Positions 1 to 7,969 of a stretch of DNA of 57,593 nucleotides are shown piece by piece; position 1 is the stretch's first letter, and each line of letters opens with the position of its first letter. The stretch covers positions 1 through 57,593 of the forward strand of contig JADFMS010000004.1 in assembly GCA_022563775.1 (NCBI GenBank). The letters run 5' to 3'. Both the position numbers and the translations under genes were made by a program. The DNA is from Fidelibacterota bacterium (GTDB lineage Bacteria; Marinisomatota; SORT01). A model generated the notes under the pieces. The model made no database searches. It saw only the letters and a program-made list of their open reading frames with translations, and was not told where the DNA came from.

Positions 1-60
1 CAGACGGGTGGGCAGGCTTCATCCATCAAGGATGGATTCGCAATGACAGCAGTGCGAGGG
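1..60. repeat. Partial copy of a dispersed hairpin-rich repeat
   Basis: A short hairpin (ATCCATC-AAG-GATGGAT, about 21-37) is followed by the right-end sequence TCGCAATGACAGCAGTGCGAG. The same right end occurs in the copies near 690 and 6893. Only the 3' part of the element is in the window. It lies downstream of the minus-strand VOC gene. Confidence 0.5.
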
Positions 61-88
61 TTAGTAAATCGTTCCGTAAGAAGTTCGT

Positions 89-442
89 TCAGCCCTTGTT
101 TTCCCAGAGACCCATAGGATTACCTTCAGGGTCTGTGAAAAGGGCGAACGATCCGGCATCGCCGACATCCTGCCTTTCCATCTGAGAAGTACCGCCGTTT
201 TCCTCTATCCGCTTGAGCGAATCTTCAATATTTTCAGTTTGAATGTAACCGACACACCCGCCGACCTGATGAACATCCGGTTTAACGAACGCTCCGCTTA
301 TTCCGGCGCCATCCGCCGTAAAGAGAACATAATCGTTATCGGGCACGGGAGTGAGCTCCCAACCGAAGATGTCTGAATAAAATTTAGGTGTACTCTCGAG
401 GTCTTTAACAGGGATTTCTATGTGAACGATACCGTCAGCCAT
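89..442 (-). CDS. VOC family (glyoxalase/bleomycin resistance-like) protein
   Basis: This 117-residue protein has one vicinal-oxygen-chelate fold: a first beta-alpha-beta-beta-beta module starting IVHIEIPVKDLESTPKFY and a second module ending FALFTDPEGNPMGLWE. The family includes glyoxalases, dioxygenases and antibiotic-binding proteins. His7 and a Glu near the C-terminus sit where metal ligands often occur, but substrate and activity cannot be read from the sequence. The start ATG has a GGAG ribosome-binding site about 6 bases upstream (CGATGGAGAAAAA before ATG on the minus strand). The gene stands alone, facing away from the next gene, between repeat-rich intergenic stretches. Confidence 0.85.
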   Translation of the reverse strand: MADGIVHIEIPVKDLESTPKFYSDIFGWELTPVPDNDYVLFTADGAGISGAFVKPDVHQVGGCVGYIQTENIEDSLKRIEENGGTSQMERQDVGDAGSFALFTDPEGNPMGLWENKG

Positions 443-557
443 TTTTTCTCCATCGAATAGTGGTTTGCGTTGCTGTGAAGATATGCAATATTTAACTGAT
501 CCGAAAGTAAAAACGTTTCTTTGAGAGTGTTGGTTGGTGATTATAATAAAAAACAGA

Positions 558-697
558 CTGTCATTGCGAGTCCGGCTTCAGCCGGACGTGGCAATCTCAG
601 TCTAATCCATTCGCAATTATGAGATTGGCTTACGCCTGTCTTCGGCTGCTTTGTCGTATCCCACGCTGAAAGCGTGGTACACTCCTTCCAATGACAG
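558..697. repeat. MITE-like dispersed repeat, copy A
   Basis: The left end CTGTCATTGCGAG (558-570) is the inverse complement of CTCGCAATGACAG, the right-end sequence of this family; here the right end is slightly diverged (CCTTCCAATGACAG, 684-697). The left end is followed by a perfect hairpin, GTCCGGCT-TC-AGCCGGAC. A second hairpin (CCACGCTGAAAGCGTGG, 661-677) appears inserted in this copy. No coding potential is seen. A related copy is at 6801-6904 and a partial one at 1-60. Confidence 0.65.
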
Positions 698-721
698 CAG
701 CATTCTAAATCCGTCTGTCCA

Positions 722-870
722 TCAGCCGTGCGAGTCGGGGCCGCCGCCTATGGCGGGACTATCGCTTGCTCTTACAGCAAGGTTTATTCGGTTACGGTGT
801 CGGGGCACCGAAGGAGTTCCGATGGAACAACCCCCAACCGCCACGAAAGACGTTTCTCGTATACCGTGAG
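722..870. repeat. Second hairpin repeat, adjacent to copy A
   Basis: This stretch begins near GTGCGAGTC and ends near GCCACGAAAG, borders shared with 6918-6992. It contains several small inverted repeats (GCCGCC...GGCGG, GTGTCGGGGCACCG, GGAGTTCCGATGGAAC). It fills the gap between copy A and the YhaM-like gene. From 443 to 557 I see nothing beyond a plain AT-rich leader for the VOC gene. Confidence 0.45.
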
Positions 871-886
871 TTAACCGCAAAAGGGC

Positions 887-1903
887 TTGAATTTTGATGG
901 ACAGCTGCATACTTTTAAAGCTCTTATGACTAAGAAACCGCAACAAATCTCATCTTTCGAACCTGACAAAGAAATAGAGGGATATTATCTCGTAACGGAG
1001 AAGACCATTCGTAAAACACGCGCGGGAGATTCGTATATAGATCTGACCCTTCAGGACAAAACAGGAAAGATCTCCGCGAAGATATGGAAAGATGTCGAAG
1101 AGCAGAAAGATGAATTTAGTGAGGGAGACGCGGTTGCGGTAACGGGGCATACGGACACTTACAGGAACAAACTGCAATTGAATGTGACGAAGATAAGCAG
1201 CGTGCGGGAAGAGCATGAAGAATATGGATACTCTTCCGATTCTCTTGTTCCCTCCTCAAAACTGAGTCCCGACCGGATGTGGGATGAATCAATGGACCTG
1301 ATCGGTTCTATCGCTGATAAACATCTGAAAGAACTGCTGATTACCATTTACAACGATAACAAAGTGCGGCTGATGAATCATCCGGCTGCAAAATTCATTC
1401 ATCATAACTTCCGCAGCGGACTGTTGGAGCACACGCTTTCTTTAGCGAAAGACGCCGTTTATTTTTCCGAAAAAGATAAAGATATTGACAGGGACCTGCT
1501 CCTCGCCGGAGTATTTCTGCATGATATAGGCAAACTGAAAGAACTGACTGGGGAGGTCGCAACAGCGTATACAGACAAGGGAAACCTGATAGGTCACATC
1601 GTTCTCGGAAGGGATATGATGCATGAAGCCGCGAAAAATATTGAAGGATTCCCTGAAGAAACGTTGATGCTTCTTGATCATTTGATACTATCGCATCAGG
1701 GTAAATACGAATTCGCCTCACCGAGGAGACCGCTTACAAAAGAAGCAATGGTACTGCATTTTTTAGATGAGATGGATGCAAAACTGAATATATTTGATAA
1801 GGCGGTCGAGGAGGACCGAAACGAAGGGAAGTGGACGTCAAGCAACAATTACTTCGGCGCTCAATTGTATAAAGGTTCCCGTGAAGATGAAAAAGATGCC
1901 TGA
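887..1903 (+). CDS. YhaM-like 3'-5' exoribonuclease (OB-fold plus HD domain)
   Basis: The protein carries an N-terminal OB-fold (about residues 25-110, motif DLTLQDKTGKISAKIW) typical of nucleic-acid binding in the YhaM family, then a metal-dependent HD domain (about 150-320). HD-type ligands are visible: H in SGLLEHTLS, the HD pair in GVFLHDIGKLKEL, and a later His in LDHLILSHQGK. YhaM enzymes degrade RNA or ssDNA from the 3' end in the cytoplasm. The TTG start at 887 lacks a well-placed ribosome-binding site. An in-frame ATG at 926 gives a start (MTKKPQQ) closer to the usual family N-terminus and is equally possible. The stop is 3 bases from the next gene, suggesting an operon. Confidence 0.85.
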   Translation: MNFDGQLHTFKALMTKKPQQISSFEPDKEIEGYYLVTEKTIRKTRAGDSYIDLTLQDKTGKISAKIWKDVEEQKDEFSEGDAVAVTGHTDTYRNKLQLNVTKISSVREEHEEYGYSSDSLVPSSKLSPDRMWDESMDLIGSIADKHLKELLITIYNDNKVRLMNHPAAKFIHHNFRSGLLEHTLSLAKDAVYFSEKDKDIDRDLLLAGVFLHDIGKLKELTGEVATAYTDKGNLIGHIVLGRDMMHEAAKNIEGFPEETLMLLDHLILSHQGKYEFASPRRPLTKEAMVLHFLDEMDAKLNIFDKAVEEDRNEGKWTSSNNYFGAQLYKGSREDEKDA

Positions 1904-1906
1904 GAA

Positions 1907-2455
1907 ATGCTGAGTTATTCGACCAGAGACATGGCAATGGTCGGCGTTTTATCCGCGCTTTCAGTTGCAATGGGATATACCTTCATTTTTGTTCCGAATG
2001 TTGAGATGATATCCGCTTCAATATTTATTTCGGGGTACTTATTGGGCGTTCCGAAAGGGATAGTCGTGGGGATAATGGCAGAAACGGTCTTTTCCGCGTT
2101 TAATCCGATGGGTTCCGGTTTGGCATTTCCTTTCCTGCTCGTTTCACAGGTGATAGGGATGTCTATCTTCGGAGCAGCAGGCGGAATGCTCGGCAGATGG
2201 GGAGAAAAGTTCGCTTTCACCAAATTCAGAATCGGCGCTCTTGCGGCAGCGGGATTCGGCTGCACTATAGTTTACGACCTGCTGACAACGCTATCATGGC
2301 CGATAGCAGCGGGATTTAGCGGTAATCAGATGTACTCGACGATCGCGTTGGGCGCAGTCTTTTCTTCGATACATCTGGTATCGAACAGTTTGATCTTTGC
2401 GCTTATAGTTCCTTCAATACTGAAAGCGGTCAATTTATCCGGGCGGTTCGCTTGA
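1907..2455 (+). CDS. ECF transporter S component-like membrane protein
   Basis: This 182-residue protein is almost entirely hydrophobic, with about six membrane segments. The pattern (short N-terminal helix, SIFISGYLLGVPKGIVVG loop, an asparagine-containing VFSAFNPMGSG turn) resembles substrate-binding S components of energy-coupling-factor vitamin transporters. No EcfA or EcfT gene is in the window, so it would be a group II type using a shared energising module encoded elsewhere. It begins 3 bases after the YhaM-like gene, and its TGA stop overlaps the TTG start of the outer-membrane protein. Its position near a riboswitch-controlled btuB-like gene suggests cobalamin, a cobalamin precursor or another vitamin as substrate; this is inference. 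Confidence 0.7.
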   Translation: MLSYSTRDMAMVGVLSALSVAMGYTFIFVPNVEMISASIFISGYLLGVPKGIVVGIMAETVFSAFNPMGSGLAFPFLLVSQVIGMSIFGAAGGMLGRWGEKFAFTKFRIGALAAAGFGCTIVYDLLTTLSWPIAAGFSGNQMYSTIALGAVFSSIHLVSNSLIFALIVPSILKAVNLSGRFA

Positions 2456-4383
2456 AAATTGTTCAGCTCGTTTTTGCTGCGCTTTTGATCGGCATAATTC
2501 CTATCTACTCTGTTTCGCAGACTACTCCAGATTCACTCTCCAAGCCCGACAGTTCCGGTCTTATGCCGGACTCTTCCATCACAAAGACCTACTATGATTG
2601 GAACGCTTTAACCGAAGACACTGACGACGGTCTACGGGTTTTTAGAGAGACGTTGAAAGAGAAGGGATTGCTAAGGGGGGTTTCCGATTTTTTGTGGCAG
2701 AATTCCGATTATTCCGTTTATTCGAGAGGGTCGTTCGGTTCGGCGTGGTATGGTTCTCTGACGGGATTGAATCCCCGCTATCTGACTGTCTACATGCAGG
2801 GCAGACCGATGCGGAACGCCCGAAAGGGGAAATATGACCTTAGTATGGTTCATGAATATAATCTGACCGACGCGCAACACGGCTCCGCAGCAGACCTGTC
2901 CCGGATTGGCGAATCTTCCATAGGCAGCGTCAATTTTTTTATTAAGCCGGAATTCAGGAAGGTGAACACCTCCGAGTTTAACATAAAAAGAGGTCGTGGG
3001 GACTTTGATGATGTTAATGTAGTCTTGACACGCAGACTGAGTAACAAATCCTCTTTGCTCATACAAGGGTTGATACGTGACCAGATGGAGTTGAACTCAC
3101 TGAGCGATCTGAAATATAAAGGCAGAAAAATATTCGGTTCGTATGAGAGGAGGTCGGACAACGGGTGGTTAACCTCTTACTCACTTGGTCATACCTTTAG
3201 AAGGATACTGCTGTCAGGTCCGGCAGAGTCTGCGTACGGGTATGAAACGGGTGGAAGCCTTAGAGAAGTGGCGTTTGACCATACTCTGACTCATAAAACC
3301 GCAGATGACCGAAGCGAATTTACGGCTTATCTGTCAACAATTGAATCAAAAAGATTCGACCCTAAAAGATTCAATTTGAACAATTCTGATACATTTGAGG
3401 ACCGGAGTCTCTCATTTTATTACGGAGCATACCTTAAACAGCGGCTCTTTAAGCTCGGAAGCGGAGGCTTCTATGCGGGAGTTAGGAGCGAGCTTCACAA
3501 TGTCAGCAAGACAGATGTTGACGGATACGAGCTGCGGAATCTACAACGGTCATATGCTTTTCTGAGTCAAACAATCGGAGAGGGCGGTTTTCTTTCTCTT
3601 CTGTTAAATGAAGGGTTGAGCTCGGATTCGCAATTCGGGCCTGATGTTGTCTATTCGGGCAGACTGAATTTGAATTTTTCTGAGCAGACGAAGTTGACAG
3701 GAGAAATTTCGAAAAGTGTGGTGGATGTTCCGTTAGATTATCAGTTTCTTAATACGGTGAATTTTAGTCTCAATAATTCACTCAAAAGGGAAGTCCTCTC
3801 GACGTTAAAAACCGATTTTGTGCATACCGGCGAGATAATTCAGTTTAGAGCGGGTTATCAATCGACGGAAATCCGCAACCCGATGATGGTAACAATAGCG
3901 AATTTCACGGACGATTTAGATTTAGAAATAACTGTTATCAACGATTATACGCTTCCTTCGCTTTCAGGCGAGTTAGGGCTGAATCTTCTGAATGGGATAA
4001 AAGTCGGGCTGTCCACCTGGCAGAATCTTGATTATGATCCTAACTTACCATTTGCAAGGAAGAACAAATCCGTAGCATACGGGAGTTGGAACAGAAAATT
4101 CTTCGAGAATAATCTCGATTTCACGCTTCATGGGGAATGGATCTTCCTCGGTGAAGGAAACAGATTTACCTATGATCCGGCGCTAGATTTTTTCATCATA
4201 ACCGGAGGCGCGCCATTACCCACAGTTTCTTTGTTGAATTACTGGTTTACAGCGGAGATAAAAGATTTTACACTATTCTTGAGAAATGATAATCTGCTCC
4301 AGACAGAATATGAACTCATTGAGGGCTATGAGTTTTTCGGCAACGACTTTTTCTGGGGTGTCAAATGGGAATTCATAAATTGA
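2452..4383 (+). CDS. TonB-dependent receptor-like outer-membrane protein
   Basis: The 643-residue product starts with a signal peptide (cleavage likely after residue 22, near SVSQT). A reduced plug-like region follows, with LTVYMQGRPMRN and IGESSIGSVNFFIKP corresponding to the usual receptor plug motifs. The remainder alternates aromatic and polar residues as expected for a beta-barrel and ends in an aromatic-rich strand (FFWGVKWEFIN). It starts at a TTG overlapping the TGA stop of the S component (TTGA), which implies translational coupling and a shared transport task: outer-membrane entry followed by inner-membrane uptake. The plug is divergent, so a non-TonB porin is possible. Confidence 0.65.
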   Translation: MKIVQLVFAALLIGIIPIYSVSQTTPDSLSKPDSSGLMPDSSITKTYYDWNALTEDTDDGLRVFRETLKEKGLLRGVSDFLWQNSDYSVYSRGSFGSAWYGSLTGLNPRYLTVYMQGRPMRNARKGKYDLSMVHEYNLTDAQHGSAADLSRIGESSIGSVNFFIKPEFRKVNTSEFNIKRGRGDFDDVNVVLTRRLSNKSSLLIQGLIRDQMELNSLSDLKYKGRKIFGSYERRSDNGWLTSYSLGHTFRRILLSGPAESAYGYETGGSLREVAFDHTLTHKTADDRSEFTAYLSTIESKRFDPKRFNLNNSDTFEDRSLSFYYGAYLKQRLFKLGSGGFYAGVRSELHNVSKTDVDGYELRNLQRSYAFLSQTIGEGGFLSLLLNEGLSSDSQFGPDVVYSGRLNLNFSEQTKLTGEISKSVVDVPLDYQFLNTVNFSLNNSLKREVLSTLKTDFVHTGEIIQFRAGYQSTEIRNPMMVTIANFTDDLDLEITVINDYTLPSLSGELGLNLLNGIKVGLSTWQNLDYDPNLPFARKNKSVAYGSWNRKFFENNLDFTLHGEWIFLGEGNRFTYDPALDFFIITGGAPLPTVSLLNYWFTAEIKDFTLFLRNDNLLQTEYELIEGYEFFGNDFFWGVKWEFIN

Positions 4384-4395
4384 ACTCCCATTTGA
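4361..4395. terminator. Inverted repeat between convergent genes
   Basis: A perfect 10-base inverted repeat, TCAAATGGGA (4361-4370) and TCCCATTTGA (4386-4395), spans the stop codon of the plus-strand outer-membrane protein gene and faces the end of the btuB-like gene. There is no strong T run on either side. It may act as a bidirectional terminator or transcript-end stabiliser. Confidence 0.4.
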
Positions 4396-4406
4396 ACAGA
4401 ATGACA

Positions 4407-6323
4407 TCATAATTTCAGAGAAATCCCGCCGTAAACAGCTCTGCCCGGCGATGGATAGCCGGCAACTTCCGAATACTCCTCATCCAATAAGTTCTCAATT
4501 CTTAATTTCAATCGAAACTGTTCCGTAAGTTGGTATGAAACCGCTAAACGCGCTGTTTTATACGAAGGAAAGAAGCCGTAAGAAATTTGGAAATTCTCAT
4601 CAAATACAAAATCGGAGTCGTACCGCTCACCCACAAAAGATACACCGGCGCTTATGTTCAATTCCGATGTAGCTCGAATATTCAAGACGGCTCCGCCGTT
4701 ATGTTTCGGTCTTCGCAGGAGTGGCAGACCAGTGAGCAAATCTTCTGTTTCGAGATAGGTGTAATTCCCGGATAAATCTATATTTTCAGATATTTTTATA
4801 TCGGTGTTCAGTTCAATTCCCTTCGTCTCCGCTTTATTGACGTTAACGGCGCCCGGCTCGGTTATCGTAATTAGATTGGTAAATTCAATTTTAAACAGCT
4901 CGGCGGATATGAATAATTTGTTGTCAGCTAATTTATGGTCAACTCCAAATTCAAAACTAATGCTTTCTTCGGGTTGAAGATTCGGGTTCCCAGCGTAAGA
5001 ACCAAAAAACCCGGGAGAATAGAGCTCGAAAATAGAGGGCGCCCTGAATCCCGTTCCCCAACTACCTCGAATTTTAGTCTCATTTCCGTATGAATTTCTG
5101 AAGATATACGCTGAAGTAAACCTGTAATTCGCGCTGTTTCCGAAACCGCTGTGGTTGTCGGTTCTGACTCCACCTGTCATGCTGAACTTATCATTCAGGC
5201 GGAAATGATTTTGTAGATAAATGGATCGAGTATTCGTGAGATTCTCGAAGTCATCATAAGTGGAAGCGGATTTCCCATTTTTTTCTTCCCATTCGATCCC
5301 TGTGGTTATAACGTTATTGGCTGAAACGTGCAGATCGTTTTGCCAATCTACCTTAGAAACCGAAGAGATTATTGAGGAATTGAAGTCAGCCGCAAAAGGG
5401 TTCGCGTCTCCCGGATTAACCGGGTTTGAATAATTGATGTCACTTTCCGACTTAGACAGTTTTAATTTGTGGTGCCAGAGACCGGATATTTTCTGGTTAA
5501 ACGCCAACGATAGAATATTAATATCGCTTTTTTGTCTCGCATTCGGATCAAAATTCAGCAGCCTTTGATTTGGCGCTCCCCCTTCGGCATTTGTTTTTCT
5601 TACGGTAAATGCAAGTTTAGTGTCTTTGGAGAATGTTGCTGTTATTCGGCTTGAGAGAGTTGTGTTTGTATAGTCGTCATTTTCGAATTGACCGTCTGTT
5701 TTAAGATCGGATAGTGAAAAAGAAAATTTATAGCTGCCCAAGCTTCCGGATAGGTTTCCTGATTCGCTGAAAGTTCCAAACTCTCCCGCTTCGGCGTTCA
5801 GTGAGAGATCTAATTTACTCGATCCGCTTTTCGTAAAAATATTAACAATTCCTCCGATAGCTTCGGAGCCGTAAAGAGTACTTTGAGAACCTCTGACTAT
5901 TTCTATCTTTTCGATATTATCTGTTTTGAGGTTCGAAAAATCGAAACCGCCGTTCATCGGTTCGTTGACTTTGGCTCCGTCAATTAGCACAAGTGTCTGA
6001 TTGCTGTTAGCACCTCGTAAGAACAGTGTAGTAAGCCTGCCGTTGGAACCGGAACGCGTTATGTTCACACCTGTAACTTTCCTAAGCAGATCTCCAACGT
6101 TCTGATACTGTTGAGTTTCTATAAGAGTGGATGAAATAATTACTACTGAACTTGAAACTCTATCTAACGGTACTTCTATTCGATTCGCCGTTACGACTAC
6201 CGGTGCGAAGATTATCAAATCCTCTTCTTTAAATTCGTCGGAACTTTCTTGGGCGATTAACATGCCGTTAAATACCAGCCCGATAACAATGATTGTGAGT
6301 GATGCTCTTTTGTAAATGATCAT
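4407..6323 (-). CDS. btuB: TonB-dependent vitamin B12 receptor, BtuB-like
   Basis: The 638-residue protein has a signal peptide (cleavage near LIAQES) and a TonB-box-like APVVVTANR segment. A complete plug domain follows (about 50-160: QNVGDLLRKVTGVNI, LRGANSNQTLVLIDG, YGSEAIGGIVNIFTKSG). Then comes a 22-strand-type barrel with the conserved GFRAPS and LQPEESISFEFG motifs, ending GRAVYGGISLKL. Such receptors take up corrinoids across the outer membrane using TonB energy. The B12 assignment rests mainly on the cobalamin riboswitch in its leader. An AAAGGAG site lies about 9 bases before the ATG. It is convergent with the first outer-membrane protein gene. Confidence 0.85.
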   Translation of the reverse strand: MIIYKRASLTIIVIGLVFNGMLIAQESSDEFKEEDLIIFAPVVVTANRIEVPLDRVSSSVVIISSTLIETQQYQNVGDLLRKVTGVNITRSGSNGRLTTLFLRGANSNQTLVLIDGAKVNEPMNGGFDFSNLKTDNIEKIEIVRGSQSTLYGSEAIGGIVNIFTKSGSSKLDLSLNAEAGEFGTFSESGNLSGSLGSYKFSFSLSDLKTDGQFENDDYTNTTLSSRITATFSKDTKLAFTVRKTNAEGGAPNQRLLNFDPNARQKSDINILSLAFNQKISGLWHHKLKLSKSESDINYSNPVNPGDANPFAADFNSSIISSVSKVDWQNDLHVSANNVITTGIEWEEKNGKSASTYDDFENLTNTRSIYLQNHFRLNDKFSMTGGVRTDNHSGFGNSANYRFTSAYIFRNSYGNETKIRGSWGTGFRAPSIFELYSPGFFGSYAGNPNLQPEESISFEFGVDHKLADNKLFISAELFKIEFTNLITITEPGAVNVNKAETKGIELNTDIKISENIDLSGNYTYLETEDLLTGLPLLRRPKHNGGAVLNIRATSELNISAGVSFVGERYDSDFVFDENFQISYGFFPSYKTARLAVSYQLTEQFRLKLRIENLLDEEYSEVAGYPSPGRAVYGGISLKL

Positions 6324-6453
6324 TTGACTTATCTCCTTTGTGTATGGATTAAAACCCCGTATAATGTTACTTGACGTAATCGCAATGAATATTTTTCAGA
6401 CATATGATAGTGGTGTAATACAGTTATGCTGATTGGCAGCTGTATGGACAAAT

Positions 6454-6480
6454 AACCCCGGCTGCTGAGCCGGGGAAAAG
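6454..6480 (-). terminator. Hairpin downstream of the cobalamin aptamer (probable attenuator)
   Basis: Read on the minus strand, CCCCGGCT-CAGC-AGCCGGGG (6475-6456) forms a perfect 8-bp GC-rich stem followed by TTATTTGT. It lies between the aptamer and the btuB-like start codon, where a ligand-controlled terminator is expected. The U tract is weak, so translational control is also possible. Confidence 0.55.
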
Positions 6481-6537
6481 TCTGTTTTAATTTCGTTTCT
6501 ACTATCACACCTTCCCTCGAAGGTTCAAGCGATTCAG

Positions 6538-6690
6538 TGACCGGAAAGGTTTCCTGACTCGTGGTTCAGACCGAATCCCGGCGCCTTCCCATCCGAATAA
6601 TCACTCGGACAGTGGCAAATGCCGAAATCGTAACCACATACAGTAGCGGGGCTGTGCCAGCTTTTATACTGGCTTCCCTTTACCGGTCGA
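6538..6690 (-). promoter_or_regulatory. Cobalamin riboswitch aptamer
   Basis: On the minus strand the order of conserved elements matches the cobalamin class: GGTAAAGGGAAGCC at the 5' side, a GCCAG...CTGGC arm, ACAGCCCCGCTACTGT, GCCACTG, GGGAAGGCGCCG, and the B12-box region GAGTCAGGAAACC. The last part (CCTTTCCGGT) can pair with the first (ACCGGTAAAGG) to close P1. It sits about 215 bases upstream of the btuB-like gene and should repress it when adenosylcobalamin or a related corrinoid is abundant. Confidence 0.9.
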
Positions 6691-6710
6691 TTATTTAATT
6701 ACTGAGTTTA

Positions 6711-6739
6711 AAGATAACAGGCGAAAAACTTTATTGCAA
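6711..6739 (-). promoter_or_regulatory. Candidate promoter for the riboswitch/btuB-like transcript
   Basis: On the minus strand TTGCAA (6739-6734), a 17-base spacer and TATCTT (6716-6711) preceded by TG (extended -10) lie just before the riboswitch aptamer. Position and spacing fit a sigma-70-type promoter; the -35 is only a 4 of 6 match. Confidence 0.45.
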
Positions 6740-6800
6740 CCAATATTACTTAATAGAGTTTTATGATTTAATCATCTTGTGGCTCATAAAATGAAACAAT

Positions 6801-6904
6801 CTGTCTTTGCGAGTCCGGCTTTAGTCGGACGTGGCAATCTCTTATTTTGTGTACGCTTTTGATAATTATGCGATTGCTTCGTCGCTGCACTCCTCGCAAT
6901 GACG
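6801..6904. repeat. MITE-like dispersed repeat, copy B
   Basis: The left end CTGTCTTTGCGAG (6801-6813) is followed by the hairpin GTCCGGCT-TT-AGTCGGAC and GTGGCAATCTC. The right end CTCGCAATGAC (6893-6903) is inverted relative to the left end. Compared with copy A at 558-697, a C-to-T change in the hairpin keeps a G-U pair, so the fold is preserved. About 104 bases, non-coding. Confidence 0.65.
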
Positions 6905-6910
6905 TAAATC

Positions 6911-6992
6911 AGTGCGAGTCAGGATTCAGACTGACCGTACAAACATTTACAGATCATTTAGGCGTCAGGACAAGTCCTGACTGCCACGAAAA
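6911..6992. repeat. Second hairpin repeat, adjacent to copy B
   Basis: It starts at AGTGCGAGTC and ends at GCCACGAAAAC, as does the stretch at 722-870. It contains a perfect hairpin, GTCAGGAC-AA-GTCCTGAC (6964-6981). The pairing of the two repeat types in the same order at both loci suggests one composite element. Confidence 0.45.
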
Positions 6993-7057
6993 CTGTTTCG
7001 GATCAATATGGTTTTTTTCTACTCATATCCCAAAGGAGGTAAAGTAGCCCAAAAGCC

Positions 7058-7086
7058 TTGACAATGCTGCATTCAATAGCTAAATT
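7058..7086 (+). promoter_or_regulatory. Candidate sigma-70-type promoter for the NlpC/P60 gene
   Basis: TTGACA (7058-7063), a 17-base spacer and TAAATT (7081-7086) precede the next gene. Transcription would start near 7093, leaving a leader of about 30 bases with no clear ribosome-binding site. Confidence 0.5.
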
Positions 7087-7121
7087 TCACCAATTATATA
7101 ACGAAATATGAACTAAAAATA

Positions 7122-7943
7122 ATGGATTTTATGCCGTTTTACATTGTTATGATAGCGATAGCTCCAATGAGAGCCGAACCGGATCAACGTTCCGAACAGG
7201 TAACTCAAGCCCGATTAGGCGAGATAGTGGAATTTATTGAGGAAGAGGACGGCTGGCTCAAAGTGAAGCTTGAGACGGATGGATACGTAGGTTACATCTC
7301 ACCCGGTATGGTAGTCGGCTTCGAGAGAGAGGATATTGAAAATTGGCGTTCCTCGGAGAAATTCATATTCGGTGAACGCTTCGCAGAGATTTTAGACGCG
7401 CCGTTTAAAAGCGCAAATCTCATCCGAACGGCACATATGGGGGTTAAGCTCCCTCTAATTTCACGAAAAGGCTCATGGGTCGAGCTAAAACTTCCTGATA
7501 GCAAAACCGGGTGGACACATGGCCGTCAATTTCAAATGCAAGAGGCTGGAAGCAGAGCAGGAATAGTTGAAACCGCTCAACTCTTTCTTGGCGCCCCTTA
7601 CCTGTGGGGGGGAAGAAGTACGGCGGGATTTGATTGTTCAGGTTTTGTACAAACAGTTTTCGAATTAAACGATATTGATCTGCCGCGGGACACCGGTCAA
7701 CAGATTAAGTTAGGCAAAGAGATAGGTAAAGATTACACCAAAGCCCAAAAAGGGGATCTTCTGTTTTTCAGTAACAGCAAGGGGCGTGTCAATCACATAG
7801 GAATCTACCTCGGAGAGGGAAGATTCATTCACTCATCCGGAATAGTTAAAGTAAATGGGTTGAACTCTGACGATCTTCTTTACGAAGAGAGCTATTTGCA
7901 GAGATATATGCACGTAAGAAGTATCGAAGAGTTTCTAAATTGA
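7122..7943 (+). CDS. NlpC/P60 cysteine peptidase with SH3-like domains
   Basis: Two bacterial SH3-like modules (about residues 10-65 and 75-135) precede an NlpC/P60 domain (about 148-265). The catalytic Cys is in AGFDCSGFVQ, the His in RVNHIGIYLG, and the third polar residue is the His in RFIHSSG. This layout is that of gamma-D-glutamyl-diamino-acid endopeptidases such as YkfC, which cut peptidoglycan stem peptides. No signal peptide is evident; the N-terminus runs straight into the first SH3 strand (IAIAPMRAEP), so a cytoplasmic role in murein-peptide recycling is likely. In-frame ATGs at 7131 and 7149 are alternative starts. Its stop overlaps the reading frame of the HNH gene. Confidence 0.88.
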   Translation: MDFMPFYIVMIAIAPMRAEPDQRSEQVTQARLGEIVEFIEEEDGWLKVKLETDGYVGYISPGMVVGFEREDIENWRSSEKFIFGERFAEILDAPFKSANLIRTAHMGVKLPLISRKGSWVELKLPDSKTGWTHGRQFQMQEAGSRAGIVETAQLFLGAPYLWGGRSTAGFDCSGFVQTVFELNDIDLPRDTGQQIKLGKEIGKDYTKAQKGDLLFFSNSKGRVNHIGIYLGEGRFIHSSGIVKVNGLNSDDLLYEESYLQRYMHVRSIEEFLN

Positions 7944-7969
7944 CAGGCAATTTCAGTTCTAACGGCAAG

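Noticed and set aside
698..886. Possible second cobalamin riboswitch upstream of the YhaM/S-component operon
   Set aside because: The hairpin-rich stretch lacks GCCACTG, the B12-box and the ordered arms seen at 6538-6690; it is explained by the repeats.
651..946. Two overlapping frames of about 72 codons in the repeat region
   Set aside because: They run through the hairpin repeats, have no ribosome-binding sites, and the matching frames are not kept in the other repeat copies.
6847..7047. 66-codon frame over repeat copy B
   Set aside because: It lies inside non-coding repeats and has no family resemblance; the AAGGAGG near 7033 has no start codon at the right distance after it.
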